From: Microcaldota archaeon
GTDB taxonomy: Archaea; Micrarchaeota; Micrarchaeia; Micrarchaeales; CABMGC01
Direction: 5' to 3'
NCBI GenBank assembly: GCA_021796225.1
Contig: JAJYOL010000001.1
Coordinates: 67,471 to 131,470 of the forward strand
Length of the DNA: 64,000 nucleotides
Shown here: positions 8,370 to 16,624 of the stretch, piece by piece
Numbering within the stretch: position 1 is the stretch's first letter
Layout: the number at the start of each line of letters is the position of its first letter
Notes under the pieces: model-generated
Told to the model about the DNA's origin: nothing
Database searches by the model: none
Seen by the model: only the letters and a program-made list of their open reading frames with translations
Program-made: the position numbers and the translations under genes

Positions 8370-9545
8370 TTACTTTCTCCATCTTACCTTCGGAAGTATC
8401 GCTTCCTTGTATTCTTCAAGCCTCTCTTTGTGCTTTGCAAGGTCCTTCAGTATTATGCCCATCTCTTCCCGTATGTTTCTTGTCGGCTTGGTAAGTCCCA
8501 ACGAAGGCAGAATCTTATGCTCCGGATTGTAGTAATGATCGTTTTCCTCAACTCTGGGATTTTCCACTTCGGTTATTTCGACGTTCATGCCCTGCTGTGC
8601 GGCAACTTCTTTTGTCATGGTTGCAAGGTCCTTCACGCTATACACTTCCGTAAATTGGTTTACGACCCTGTAGCCTTTTTCTTCAGGCCTGTTTTCTATG
8701 AGAAGCCTTAATGATTCCATGCTGTCTTCAAGTGAGAGGAATGCGCGCGTCTGGCCTCCCTTTCCATATACCGTAAGAGGCATGCCCAGCACCGCTTCCA
8801 CGCAATACCTGTTAAGCACCGTGCCCCAAACTCCGTCAAAATCAAACCTGCTGAATAGCTTGTCATTCGTTATTTCCTTTGTTCTGGTGCCGTACACCGG
8901 ACCCTGCATTATATCCGTTATGGTGGTGCCCCATATCTTGTTTGCATACAGCAGATTGTTCGTATCGTGCACTTTCGACCAGTGATACCACGAACCGGCG
9001 AACTTCGGGACTACTATCTTGTCGTTTTTGCCTCCTATCTGTGCGTTGACATACGGCGATTCCGGTATGTCGAAATTCGGGGTTCCGTATTCTCCCATGG
9101 TACCCATCTTGACCATGTGTATCTTTTTGCCCGGGTTGCGCTGTTCATATTTGCGCACAGCGTATACGAGATTGATAGTTCCAGTAAGGTTATTCCTGAG
9201 CGTGAAGTTCGCATGCTTTACGTTTATCATTGAATACGGGGCAGAGCGCTGTTCGGCGAAATGAACTATCGTATCCGGTTTGAATTTCGTTATTGCCTTG
9301 CTGAGCACCGAATATTTCGTCACGTCGCCTACTATGAATTCGAGCTCCTTTCCCATTATGTCGCGTACCGCATGAACACGGTCTTCAGGGCTGAGTATCG
9401 GCAGGCCGCTTGTAGATCCTACTTCGTCAACAGCCTTTCTGGTGTAAAGATTGTCGATTCCTGCAACATCGTGCCCTCTGGCAAGAAGCCTAAGTGCGAG
9501 GGGCCACCCGAGATAACCATCCATTCCTAGAATTAAGACTCTCAT
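8370..9545 (-). CDS. UDP-sulfoquinovose synthase (SQD1/Agl3 family)
   Basis: The 391-residue product is an extended SDR with NAD site GMDGYLG (7-13), a TMGEYGTPNFDIPE segment (149-162) and YHWSK (Tyr187, Lys191). The TMGEYGTP signature and the following NDKIVVP..AGSWYHWSK block are typical of SQD1/Agl3, which converts UDP-glucose and sulfite to UDP-sulfoquinovose. In Sulfolobus, Agl3 serves N-glycosylation of the S-layer. Here the neighbours offer both inputs: a UDP-sugar pyrophosphorylase and sulfate activation. No APS/PAPS reductase is in the window, so the sulfite source is not shown. Confidence 0.9.
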   Translation of the reverse strand: MRVLILGMDGYLGWPLALRLLARGHDVAGIDNLYTRKAVDEVGSTSGLPILSPEDRVHAVRDIMGKELEFIVGDVTKYSVLSKAITKFKPDTIVHFAEQRSAPYSMINVKHANFTLRNNLTGTINLVYAVRKYEQRNPGKKIHMVKMGTMGEYGTPNFDIPESPYVNAQIGGKNDKIVVPKFAGSWYHWSKVHDTNNLLYANKIWGTTITDIMQGPVYGTRTKEITNDKLFSRFDFDGVWGTVLNRYCVEAVLGMPLTVYGKGGQTRAFLSLEDSMESLRLLIENRPEEKGYRVVNQFTEVYSVKDLATMTKEVAAQQGMNVEITEVENPRVEENDHYYNPEHKILPSLGLTKPTRNIREEMGIILKDLAKHKERLEEYKEAILPKVRWRK

Positions 9546-9851
9546 TCCGACACCTTAAATATACGATATGGATTTTGCCTGACAAGATTATTATTGGTTT
9601 GCTACCGTTCACTTTCCAGACTCGCACGCCCCTGTAATTATCGGAAAAGAAAAATCCCCACGGATTAATGAAAAGGCAAGTTTTTTAAGGACGTACTGGC
9701 TATTACATTATAGATATCTAAGTGAAATTCCTGACAAACGGGCATTAAACAAGGTGTTCCAATGACTGGCGCATATTAAAACACTGCTTTTCTTATTTTG
9801 ACTCTATTGCGGTAACTTGTGGGATTTTGGATTATCCCAGATATTTTATAC
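9546..9851. other. Intergenic stretch without a recognised gene
   Basis: This 306-base gap separates two minus-strand genes. It has TATA-like runs at about 9680-9690 (plus) and 9555-9565 (minus, just before the SQD1 start), and a hairpin TGGGAT/ATCCCA at about 9821-9841 just past the stop of the regulator gene. No open frame with a start signal was found. Confidence 0.5.
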
Positions 9852-11261
9852 TTACTTATAATTCGTTATTTTTGCAGGTGCTATTTTTTTAGTGTCCTGA
9901 AGTACCCTGTACGCCCGCGTATATGCATTATCAAAACGCCTGTAACACAACGAGCCGACCAGCGTGTCCGTAACAATGGAGCTGCTGACAATGTTTCCAG
10001 GCAGTTTTTTATCTATCTGTTCTACCGCTTGTTGTAATTCTCCATCTTCAAAGACCGGCAGAAATAACGTGGCGCCAACCTGTGCACCCGTATTCCCACC
10101 AAGGCAATATTTGTTGACTACGCTGCCGTATTCAATATACTCAAAAAGAAACTTGTACCTGTTTTCCTTGATGCTTCTGAAATCCGTGTCTATCAAAAGT
10201 ATTATTCCCACGTACTTTATTGGCAATTTGGTTATGGTTATCGTCGGGCGCAATATTATGCCTCTCTCCACCAAGGAATTATATGTATATCTCGCGGTTC
10301 CCTTGTTAAGGTCGTGTTTTTTATCGATTTGCAAGAATTCGCATGTGCTATTGTTGTTCAATTCACTCAAAAGAAGCAATTCCCTGCGTCGCAATTGTGT
10401 TTTTTCCGGACGTGGAAATTCCTTGCTTTTATGCCAGATCCTATCCGATAAAATTTTTGTTATAAATGCATCCTTCAGAGGCATAAACGGGTAAATCTGC
10501 GCAAACTCCGTCAACGTTATAAATGCCTTATACCTGTCTAAAGCGTCCTTAAGCCGCAGCCTGAGCAAATCTTCCTGTGCCTTCAGCGGTCCATCGTCAA
10601 TCAAATATATTATCAGGTCATATTCTCCCTTGACCACCGCTGCAAATTGGACTTTATCCTCTCCCATCAGTATGTCTTCAAGTTCTTTTTTGGTAGGTGT
10701 AGCCCCTTCAAATTTTATAAAAACCAAATAAGGTATGTATCCGAGATTGTTCGTGTCTATTTCTAAAATGTATTTAATCCCCAACTTGTCTTCCAAGTAT
10801 TTTATCCTTGAATACAACGTTTGCTCGCTCAATCCAACCAGCTTGGACATTCTGGGAATAGGCATCCTTGCGTTCATGCTCAATGCCATCAGTATTTTGA
10901 GATCTGATTCCCTCAAATTCGGCTTTTCCTGTTGTATCTGCGTGACGTTTTCCTGTTTCGGCGCTTCGCTTTCCCCTTCTGTTCTGTTCCAGATTATCTC
11001 TCCGCCGTGCTCCGCTATTATGGCCTTCGCATTTTCAAAATCCTCCTTTGCCGACAGTTTCTTCTTGACATATATGCCTTCATCGGTTATTTTGCCCAAA
11101 TATTCCGAGACTATTCTTGTCTTTTTTGTCTCCTTGTTCCATACGCCTTTATCTCTGTAAACGTAATATTTTCCCTTTATGCGGCGCAACGTAATGGCAA
11201 ATTGGTAATCTTTTTTCAAGTGTTCGTACATCCTGGAAATTTTTTTAGGCGGAATTGGCAT
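9852..11261 (-). CDS. Transcription regulator with two Lrp/AsnC-like modules
   Basis: The 469-residue product has an N-terminal basic region (about 1-75) with YYVYRDKGVWNKETKKTR and EYLGKI, resembling the N-terminus of some archaeal transposases. Then come a winged helix (LRESDLKILMALSMNARMPI) with an Lrp-type effector domain, and a second HTH (RRELLLLSELNNNST) followed by another effector-like domain. Start ATG 11261 is chosen because a TATA box (TTTTTATAC, 11281-11293) lies about 26 bases upstream, giving a leaderless mRNA. Two fused Lrp modules in one chain could form a pseudo-dimer. Ligand unknown. Confidence 0.75.
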   Translation of the reverse strand: MPIPPKKISRMYEHLKKDYQFAITLRRIKGKYYVYRDKGVWNKETKKTRIVSEYLGKITDEGIYVKKKLSAKEDFENAKAIIAEHGGEIIWNRTEGESEAPKQENVTQIQQEKPNLRESDLKILMALSMNARMPIPRMSKLVGLSEQTLYSRIKYLEDKLGIKYILEIDTNNLGYIPYLVFIKFEGATPTKKELEDILMGEDKVQFAAVVKGEYDLIIYLIDDGPLKAQEDLLRLRLKDALDRYKAFITLTEFAQIYPFMPLKDAFITKILSDRIWHKSKEFPRPEKTQLRRRELLLLSELNNNSTCEFLQIDKKHDLNKGTARYTYNSLVERGIILRPTITITKLPIKYVGIILLIDTDFRSIKENRYKFLFEYIEYGSVVNKYCLGGNTGAQVGATLFLPVFEDGELQQAVEQIDKKLPGNIVSSSIVTDTLVGSLCYRRFDNAYTRAYRVLQDTKKIAPAKITNYK

Positions 11262-11430
11262 AATATAATTAACATAATGAAAATGTATAAAAACATTTGT
11301 TAAATTATTGACGGTTAACATATGTAAAATATACAATATACGAATATTGTCCATATTTTTCCGTTTTTTGCCATTATGGCGTCCAATTCTATCACTATAC
11401 TGTTAAATACCGGGAAATACCAATCAACAT

Positions 11431-11540
11431 CAAGGGGATCGGGATGGTGATCCCATTATTGCTCCGCGCTCATTAATTTCGGCCGATCCGAAACATAACC
11501 CCACCCACTATTCTGCGGAGTATGATGTGTAAACCCCCTC
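11431..11540 (+). ncRNA. Candidate structured RNA or 5' leader
   Basis: A TATA-like TGTTAAATAC (11401-11410) is followed about 25 bases later by paired segments: GGGATC (11435-11440) with GATCCC (11449-11454); CTCCGC (11462-11467) with GCGGAG (11515-11520); and nested inside, TTTCGG (11477-11482) with CCGAAA (11488-11493). A C-rich tail follows (about 11530-11545). No open frame. It ends about 70 bases before the small zinc-finger gene at 11612, so it may be a separate RNA or that gene's leader. Confidence 0.35.
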
Positions 11541-11611
11541 CCCCATCATGATAAAATCTGCTGCTGGCCTTGCAAGTGCATTATCGAATGTGAAATCGTT
11601 CTGGTGTCGCA

Positions 11612-11782
11612 ATGGGTATTAGAAAAATGCTGTTTGGCAACGGAAAGAATGACAACAAGGACAAGTACTTATGCTGGATGTGCGATGACGCATATTCCCA
11701 ACCCGGCGATTTTCTAAACCACATAAGAGCATGCAAGCAAAAACAGGCATCGGCGCAATCGGTTGTAAAGGCATTCGAATAA
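11612..11782 (+). CDS. Small C2HC zinc-finger protein, 56 residues
   Basis: A short frame starts ATG GGT ATT AGA with GGTG at 11603-11606 as a likely ribosome site. The product has a basic/Asn-rich start, then CWMC (Cys21, Cys24) and H-x3-C (His37, Cys41), a spacing that fits one zinc finger of C2HC type: Y-L-C-x2-C-x12-H-x3-C. Such tiny finger proteins are common in archaea and often bind nucleic acid. It sits between two divergent-looking units and before pyrF with its own promoter. No closer family was recognised. Confidence 0.65.
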   Translation: MGIRKMLFGNGKNDNKDKYLCWMCDDAYSQPGDFLNHIRACKQKQASAQSVVKAFE

Positions 11783-11898
11783 AGCCGATAAAACGTTTTC
11801 TATGTTGATCAAAAAGAAAGGTCACGTCGGATTATTCTTTTCTGTCCGTAACAAGGCATATAATGCTGCATTCCTATAATTGTCCAAACGGTCGTGCA

Positions 11899-12822
11899 AT
11901 GGATGGCTATGCCGACAGGCTTCTAAATGCGATAGCGGATAAAGGAACCCCCTGCATAGTGGGGCTGGACCCGAGAATAGACCAAATGCCCCTGTTTACA
12001 AAAAACAGCGGTTCTTCTTCAAGCACTTACGAGGAAACTGTGCATGATAGCATAATGGCTTATCACAGATGCGTTGTCGATGCAGTTGCTGACATGATTC
12101 CTGCGATTAAAATACAAAGCGCCTTCTTCGAGCAGTATGGCATCGGCGGCATGCGCGCATTTTACGATACGATACACTATGCAAAGAAAAAGGGCCTTAT
12201 GGTAATAGCGGATGCCAAACGCGGAGACATAGGTTCGACCGCACAGGCATACGCCAATGCTTTTCTAAGTGGAGAAACGAACGGAGAACCTGACAAGCGG
12301 GCTCTTGCGGACTGTCTTACGATATCTCCCTACCTCGGCAAGGACAGCATTGACCCGTTTATTAAAACATGCATGAAATACGGAACTGGCGTTTCAATAC
12401 TCGTTAAAACCACGAATCCCGGTTCCGCAGACGTACAGAATCTTACGCTATCCGATGGCAAAAAGGTTCACGAACACGTTGCCGAAATGGTAAACTCATA
12501 TTCGAGTGAGAATCCGGGAGCCAACGGCTATTCATCAATAGGCGCGGTTGTCGGAGCCACATTTCCCGAAGAGGCGCGCAAACTCAGAAAAATGATGCCG
12601 CATGCGATATTTCTCGTGCCTGGTTACGGCCATCAGGGCGGCTCTGCGAAAAATGCTGCACTCTGTTTCAACAATGACGGACTCGGCGCGGTGGTGAGCG
12701 CTTCGCGAAGCATAACTTACGACTTCAAATCTCTCGACATTGCAGAGGAAAAATGCGTTTCGGAAATCCGCCTTAAAACAGAAGCGATGATATCTGACAT
12801 AAACGCAGCGATAAAGAGGTAA
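11899..12822 (+). CDS. pyrF: Orotidine 5'-phosphate decarboxylase, subfamily 2
   Basis: The 307-residue product decarboxylates OMP to UMP in pyrimidine synthesis. It has DRLLNAI at the start, GLDPR, KIQSAFFEQYG, the catalytic ADAKRGDIGST and VPGYGHQGG. Length and motifs match the longer group II enzymes (found mainly in bacteria) rather than the ~220-residue form of most archaea. ATG 11899 is preferred to ATG 11863 because the latter lies inside the TATA-like GGCATATAATGC. Other pyr genes are not nearby. Confidence 0.92.
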   Translation: MDGYADRLLNAIADKGTPCIVGLDPRIDQMPLFTKNSGSSSSTYEETVHDSIMAYHRCVVDAVADMIPAIKIQSAFFEQYGIGGMRAFYDTIHYAKKKGLMVIADAKRGDIGSTAQAYANAFLSGETNGEPDKRALADCLTISPYLGKDSIDPFIKTCMKYGTGVSILVKTTNPGSADVQNLTLSDGKKVHEHVAEMVNSYSSENPGANGYSSIGAVVGATFPEEARKLRKMMPHAIFLVPGYGHQGGSAKNAALCFNNDGLGAVVSASRSITYDFKSLDIAEEKCVSEIRLKTEAMISDINAAIKR

Positions 12823-12924
12823 AATCGCGACAGCGCGCAATCCACACCTATCTTTTTATATATGCTAAAACATCTGATTAATGATTGAGGTTTGTCTCAA
12901 ACTCTACGCTTAAGTTGGTTTTCA

Positions 12925-13929
12925 ATGTCTGTTGCAATACGGTCGAGGGCTCCGTTTCGCGCAAGTTTTGCCGGGAGTTTTACCGATTTGAGGGAATACT
13001 ACGAACAGCACGGCGGCGACGTGCTCGAGACCGCACTCGGCATATATTCCTACGTCACAATACGCGAGAGGCATGACGATGAAATTCATGTGGAGCATGA
13101 ACTGCTTAACGTATCGGACAAGGGTGCGGTGGGCAAACTCGAAAGGATGACTCCTTTTTACTCTAAGGTGATAGAGCATTTTTCTCCGAAAAAGGGATTC
13201 GACATGATACTCAACATGGACGTGGGCCACGGTTCAGGCCTTGGTTCCTCTTCCGCATCATTGGTTGCAATGATAAGCGCTTTTAACGACTGGCTGGGTC
13301 ACGGAATGGATAATTACCAGATTGCCGAGCTTGCCCATGATCTTGAAAGAAACACGCTCAGCATATATGCGGGAAAGCAGGATCCCTATTCCTGCACATT
13401 CGGGGGATTCAACTTCATAGAATTTTCAAAAGACGAAGTCGTGGTAAACAGTATGAAGCTTGACGACGAAGTCCTTCGTGAATTGCAATTCCGTACTGTA
13501 ATAACGAGCACGGGGATAAGCAGGCATTCCGGGGATTATGTAAAGCTGCTCATAGACAAGATAGAGCAAAAAGACGAGAACGTCCTGCAGACGCTTTCAA
13601 AGATTAAGGATGCGGCAAGGGAGATAAAGGACACCATATACAAAGGGAAGCTTTCGGAGATAGGTTCGCTGATAAGCAAGGAATGGGAGCAGAAGCGCAG
13701 CCTTCTCAAAGGCATGTCAAACGAAAACGTGGAAGCGCTATTCAAGCTGGCGTACGATAACGGCGCTGAAGGCGGGAAATTACTCGGCGCGGGAGGAGGA
13801 GGCCATATACTTTTTATAGTCAACGAAGAAAGCAGGTATCGCCTGATACGCACGCTGGCCCAACGGGGACTTTCCGTCTATACTCCGGAATTTTCGGCAA
13901 CCGGGGCGTATTCCTGGCATACTAAATAA
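12925..13929 (+). CDS. GHMP-family sugar kinase, HddA (heptose-7-phosphate kinase)-like
   Basis: The 334-residue product begins SVAIRSRAPFRASFAGSFTD, the start seen in D-glycero-D-manno-heptose 7-phosphate kinases and related GHMP kinases. The ATP loop GHGSGLGSSSAS lies in the middle and LGAGGGGHILF near the C-terminus. ATG 12925 is chosen over TTG 12892, as family members begin there; a TATA box at about 12851-12861 precedes it. The next gene is a glycosyltransferase, so the kinase probably feeds activated sugar into surface glycan synthesis. The exact sugar is unknown. Confidence 0.8.
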   Translation: MSVAIRSRAPFRASFAGSFTDLREYYEQHGGDVLETALGIYSYVTIRERHDDEIHVEHELLNVSDKGAVGKLERMTPFYSKVIEHFSPKKGFDMILNMDVGHGSGLGSSSASLVAMISAFNDWLGHGMDNYQIAELAHDLERNTLSIYAGKQDPYSCTFGGFNFIEFSKDEVVVNSMKLDDEVLRELQFRTVITSTGISRHSGDYVKLLIDKIEQKDENVLQTLSKIKDAAREIKDTIYKGKLSEIGSLISKEWEQKRSLLKGMSNENVEALFKLAYDNGAEGGKLLGAGGGGHILFIVNEESRYRLIRTLAQRGLSVYTPEFSATGAYSWHTK

Positions 13930-13961
13930 TCGAAGGTGAGTGCATCAAGCGCATACTATTC

Positions 13962-15026
13962 ATGGAGACCGGCTCTTTCAAAGCCATAGGCGGCGCGGCA
14001 GTCGATACGTACATGATGTACAACGCACTGCTTCACACGCACAAGTATGCGATAGACCTGCATGAAGACGCATCGAAGCTGAGTGCATCCGTAAAGACGG
14101 TATCGCGCAACAAACTGCTTTCAAGGGAATACGACGTGGTAATACTCAATTCCATACGTGACGTACCGCTTGCCGAGCAGTACAGGTCAAAGCATCCGAA
14201 TGCGAAATTTATCTATATAGACAGGGGAAACGTGCTTTTGAATTTCCAGAATGCCGGGATAAAACGCATCCTTCCAAAAATGGTCATAAGATACAAATAT
14301 CTGCTGCAGCTGAAGCGCTTTTTGAATCATTACGTTGCAATTACCGCGGAACAGGCAGAATTCGCGGGCATGTTTTTCGATTCCTCACGCACCTCATTCC
14401 ATCATATAAACATAGCTCCGCACAAGGAATTCAGGAGCCTCGGTCTGAACAAGCGCGGGATTCACGCGATCGCTGTAGGGAGATTGGATGAACGCCAGAA
14501 AAAGCTCGCATTCATGCTCTATGGCATAAAGAAGGTTGTTACGCAGCACAAGGAACTCAAAAAGAAAATACTCCTGAAAATAATAGGCACGGGACCGGAT
14601 GAGAACAGGTACAAAATGCTTGTTAAGTCTCTCGGAATTTCGGAAAACGTCGTGTTTGAAGGATTCCAACGCGGCGAGGTCCTTGTCAATTTATACAATA
14701 CCGCATCGTTTCTCGTTTCGACATCCGAATGGGAAAGTCCGGGCAGAAGCTTCCTCGAAGCGATGGCATGCGGCCTTCCTGTATTGCTCAATACTAATAA
14801 CAATGCGGCGCTGAGCTATTCTCCGATGCAGAGCATGGTCAAGGACGGGCACAACGGGCTCGTTTACATATACGGCGACCTTGACGATTTTGCCGAAAAG
14901 TTCTACACCCTTTACAGCAGAAAGGCGCTTGCGAGGAAACTCGGAGAAAACGCACACGTATTCGTAAAGAAATTCAGCTTTGAGAACACGATGAAGGAAT
15001 ACGAAAAAATAATCGACTCGATGTAA
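13962..15026 (+). CDS. Glycosyltransferase, family 4-like (GT-B fold)
   Basis: The 354-residue product has an N-terminal half with GGAAVDT and a C-terminal half with AVGRLDERQKKL, IIGTGPDEN, GISENVVFEGF, the E-x7-E type nucleotide-sugar motif ESPGRSFLEAMACGLP, and a final SFENTMKEYEKI helix. These mark a retaining GT4 enzyme. The first ATG (13962) removes part of the first beta strand: in-frame codons just upstream read IKRILFMETGS, and GGTGA at 13935-13939 is spaced for an ATC codon at 13944. So the real start may be non-canonical. Partner of the GHMP kinase before it. Confidence 0.85.
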   Translation: METGSFKAIGGAAVDTYMMYNALLHTHKYAIDLHEDASKLSASVKTVSRNKLLSREYDVVILNSIRDVPLAEQYRSKHPNAKFIYIDRGNVLLNFQNAGIKRILPKMVIRYKYLLQLKRFLNHYVAITAEQAEFAGMFFDSSRTSFHHINIAPHKEFRSLGLNKRGIHAIAVGRLDERQKKLAFMLYGIKKVVTQHKELKKKILLKIIGTGPDENRYKMLVKSLGISENVVFEGFQRGEVLVNLYNTASFLVSTSEWESPGRSFLEAMACGLPVLLNTNNNAALSYSPMQSMVKDGHNGLVYIYGDLDDFAEKFYTLYSRKALARKLGENAHVFVKKFSFENTMKEYEKIIDSM

Positions 15027-15041
15027 AGCCAGAGCGCTTCG

Positions 15042-16292
15042 TTATTTTATAATCACTCTGTCCGATATCTCGATTATCCTGTCTATGCTGTACGTCACGG
15101 GGTTTCCGAAACTCGTGTTTATCGTGAATCTGCCCGCATTGACGTTAATGCTTGCAACCTTTCCTATCAATGCGCCGAGTTCGTTCACGACGAGTTTGTC
15201 ACGTATCCTCTTGTGCCTTAGCACTCTTCTCCTGAGGAAGCCTGTGAATAGGGATATCACTATTCCTGTCGCTATTGCGATTATCGTGTAGAAGAGCAGC
15301 TGTCCGAAGTAAATCTGCCCTATTATCCATGCGACGAACGAGAGGGACAACACCCAGAAAATTATCGAAGAGCCGACATACATCCCGTATTTGAAATTCC
15401 TGAAGATGTATCTGGTATCGCGCGCGTCAAGCATCCTTCCTATGAGATAGAATATCAGTATAAACGGCATCAGTATCAGAAAACCCTCAATTGCCGATGC
15501 ATATCCATTCATCTGATTTCCCGTGAGACGGTACTGCGATATGTAGCTGCCGTTTGCTATGAACAGTGCCGCTATCATGAACACTATGGATACGAGATAA
15601 AACACGAAGCTCATTCGGTCTATGCTGAATCCGAATCCCTTGAACGAGTTGATGAACGAGTCCTCGAGCCCGAATCCCTTTATGAGCAGATATGCCCCTA
15701 TCAATGCCGCTGGAGGTTCCCATCCGACTCCTGCTATGTAGCTGAGCGCGAAAAGAAGTATGAGCACGGCGGGCAGTCCGAAAACGATTCTTGCATAATG
15801 CGGTTCCTTGAGCTTCTCAAGCACCGTGAAATAAGTATTTTCAAGCCCTTCGGCCTGTTTGACCGTTACCGTTCTGACGCTGTTTATCTTTACCCTTGAT
15901 TCTATTACCGGAAGGACGCGCCTGTCGCTTGCACCGTCTGTCACAAATATGCACGAATCCGCATGGTATTGCTCCAGAACGAGCTCAATCTGCCTCGATA
16001 TTTCAAGGTCCGCGTTGTATCCTTCGTCTTCGGAACCTGTGATGGTCGCTACGTTTACAAGATAGCCCTTGTCGAGCATCTCGTCGTAAAGCCTTACCGC
16101 TTCGAACATCGTGTTCGCATCGGTATCCTGCGGATCCGCAAGAGCGAGCTGCGTGGCCCCGTTAAGATTCTGCACCTTTCCCATCAGCGGGCCGCTTATC
16201 TTCGTCTTTCTGTAAAGGTCGTTGTCAATATCTACCGCTAGGATGAGTATTCTTTCCTCCTTATTTTTGATGTTTATCCCACCCGCAGCCAT
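15042..16292 (-). CDS. DUF373 family membrane protein
   Basis: The 416-residue product has a soluble N-terminal half with ILAVDIDNDL, a D-x-D-N rich segment (ADPQDTDANTMFEA), TGSEDEGYNADLEIS and FVTDGASD, then about seven membrane helices and a small beta-rich C-terminal domain. This is the archaeal DUF373 architecture; the function is unknown. It is convergent with the glycosyltransferase (15 bases between stops) and divergent from tRNA-Ser(UGA). Confidence 0.88.
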   Translation of the reverse strand: MAAGGINIKNKEERILILAVDIDNDLYRKTKISGPLMGKVQNLNGATQLALADPQDTDANTMFEAVRLYDEMLDKGYLVNVATITGSEDEGYNADLEISRQIELVLEQYHADSCIFVTDGASDRRVLPVIESRVKINSVRTVTVKQAEGLENTYFTVLEKLKEPHYARIVFGLPAVLILLFALSYIAGVGWEPPAALIGAYLLIKGFGLEDSFINSFKGFGFSIDRMSFVFYLVSIVFMIAALFIANGSYISQYRLTGNQMNGYASAIEGFLILMPFILIFYLIGRMLDARDTRYIFRNFKYGMYVGSSIIFWVLSLSFVAWIIGQIYFGQLLFYTIIAIATGIVISLFTGFLRRRVLRHKRIRDKLVVNELGALIGKVASINVNAGRFTINTSFGNPVTYSIDRIIEISDRVIIK

Positions 16293-16429
16293 GAATAAAT
16301 AATAGCAGGAGAGAATTTATAAATGCTGATTGCAATTCTTCCTGCATTGCAATCCTTACTGCGATGTCGCGGCAAAAGCGCGATATGCAAGAAGATATTT
16401 ATTCTGCCTGCAACATAATCTTTCTACAT

Positions 16430-16550
16430 GCCAGGGTGGCAGAATCCGGTAACGCGCCGGTCTTGAGATTTGCTCAAGAGCTGATATGGTGATGCAAACA
16501 GGCCAACCGGTGCCCGCAAGGGCTTTAGGGTTCAAATCCCTACCCTGGCG
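16430..16550 (+). tRNA. tRNA-Ser(UGA) with a 37-base intron
   Basis: Acceptor GCCAGGG/CCCTGGC, discriminator G73, anticodon stem CCGGT/ACCGG, a long variable arm (GCCC/GGGC) and T arm TAGGG/CCCTA make a type II tRNA. The loop starts CTTGAG, giving anticodon TGA at 16464-16466. The intron is 16468-16504 at position 37/38. The junction folds into a canonical bulge-helix-bulge: central helix CUUG/CAGG, bulges AGA and CCA, inner helix UUUGC/GCAAA. Mature length is 84 bases; CCA is not encoded. Confidence 0.93.
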
Positions 16551-16624
16551 TTTATTTTCCGATTTTCCCAAATTTCCGATTCGCCGTGCCATACATTCAT
16601 AACGTTTCCTTCATAAGTTAATTC

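Noticed and set aside
11441-11530. Resemblance to a fluoride riboswitch (GGGATGGTGATCCCAT, then a stem, then TGATG)
   Set aside because: The pseudoknot partner of the first loop is not visible, the junction bases do not fit well, and no fluoride transporter follows.
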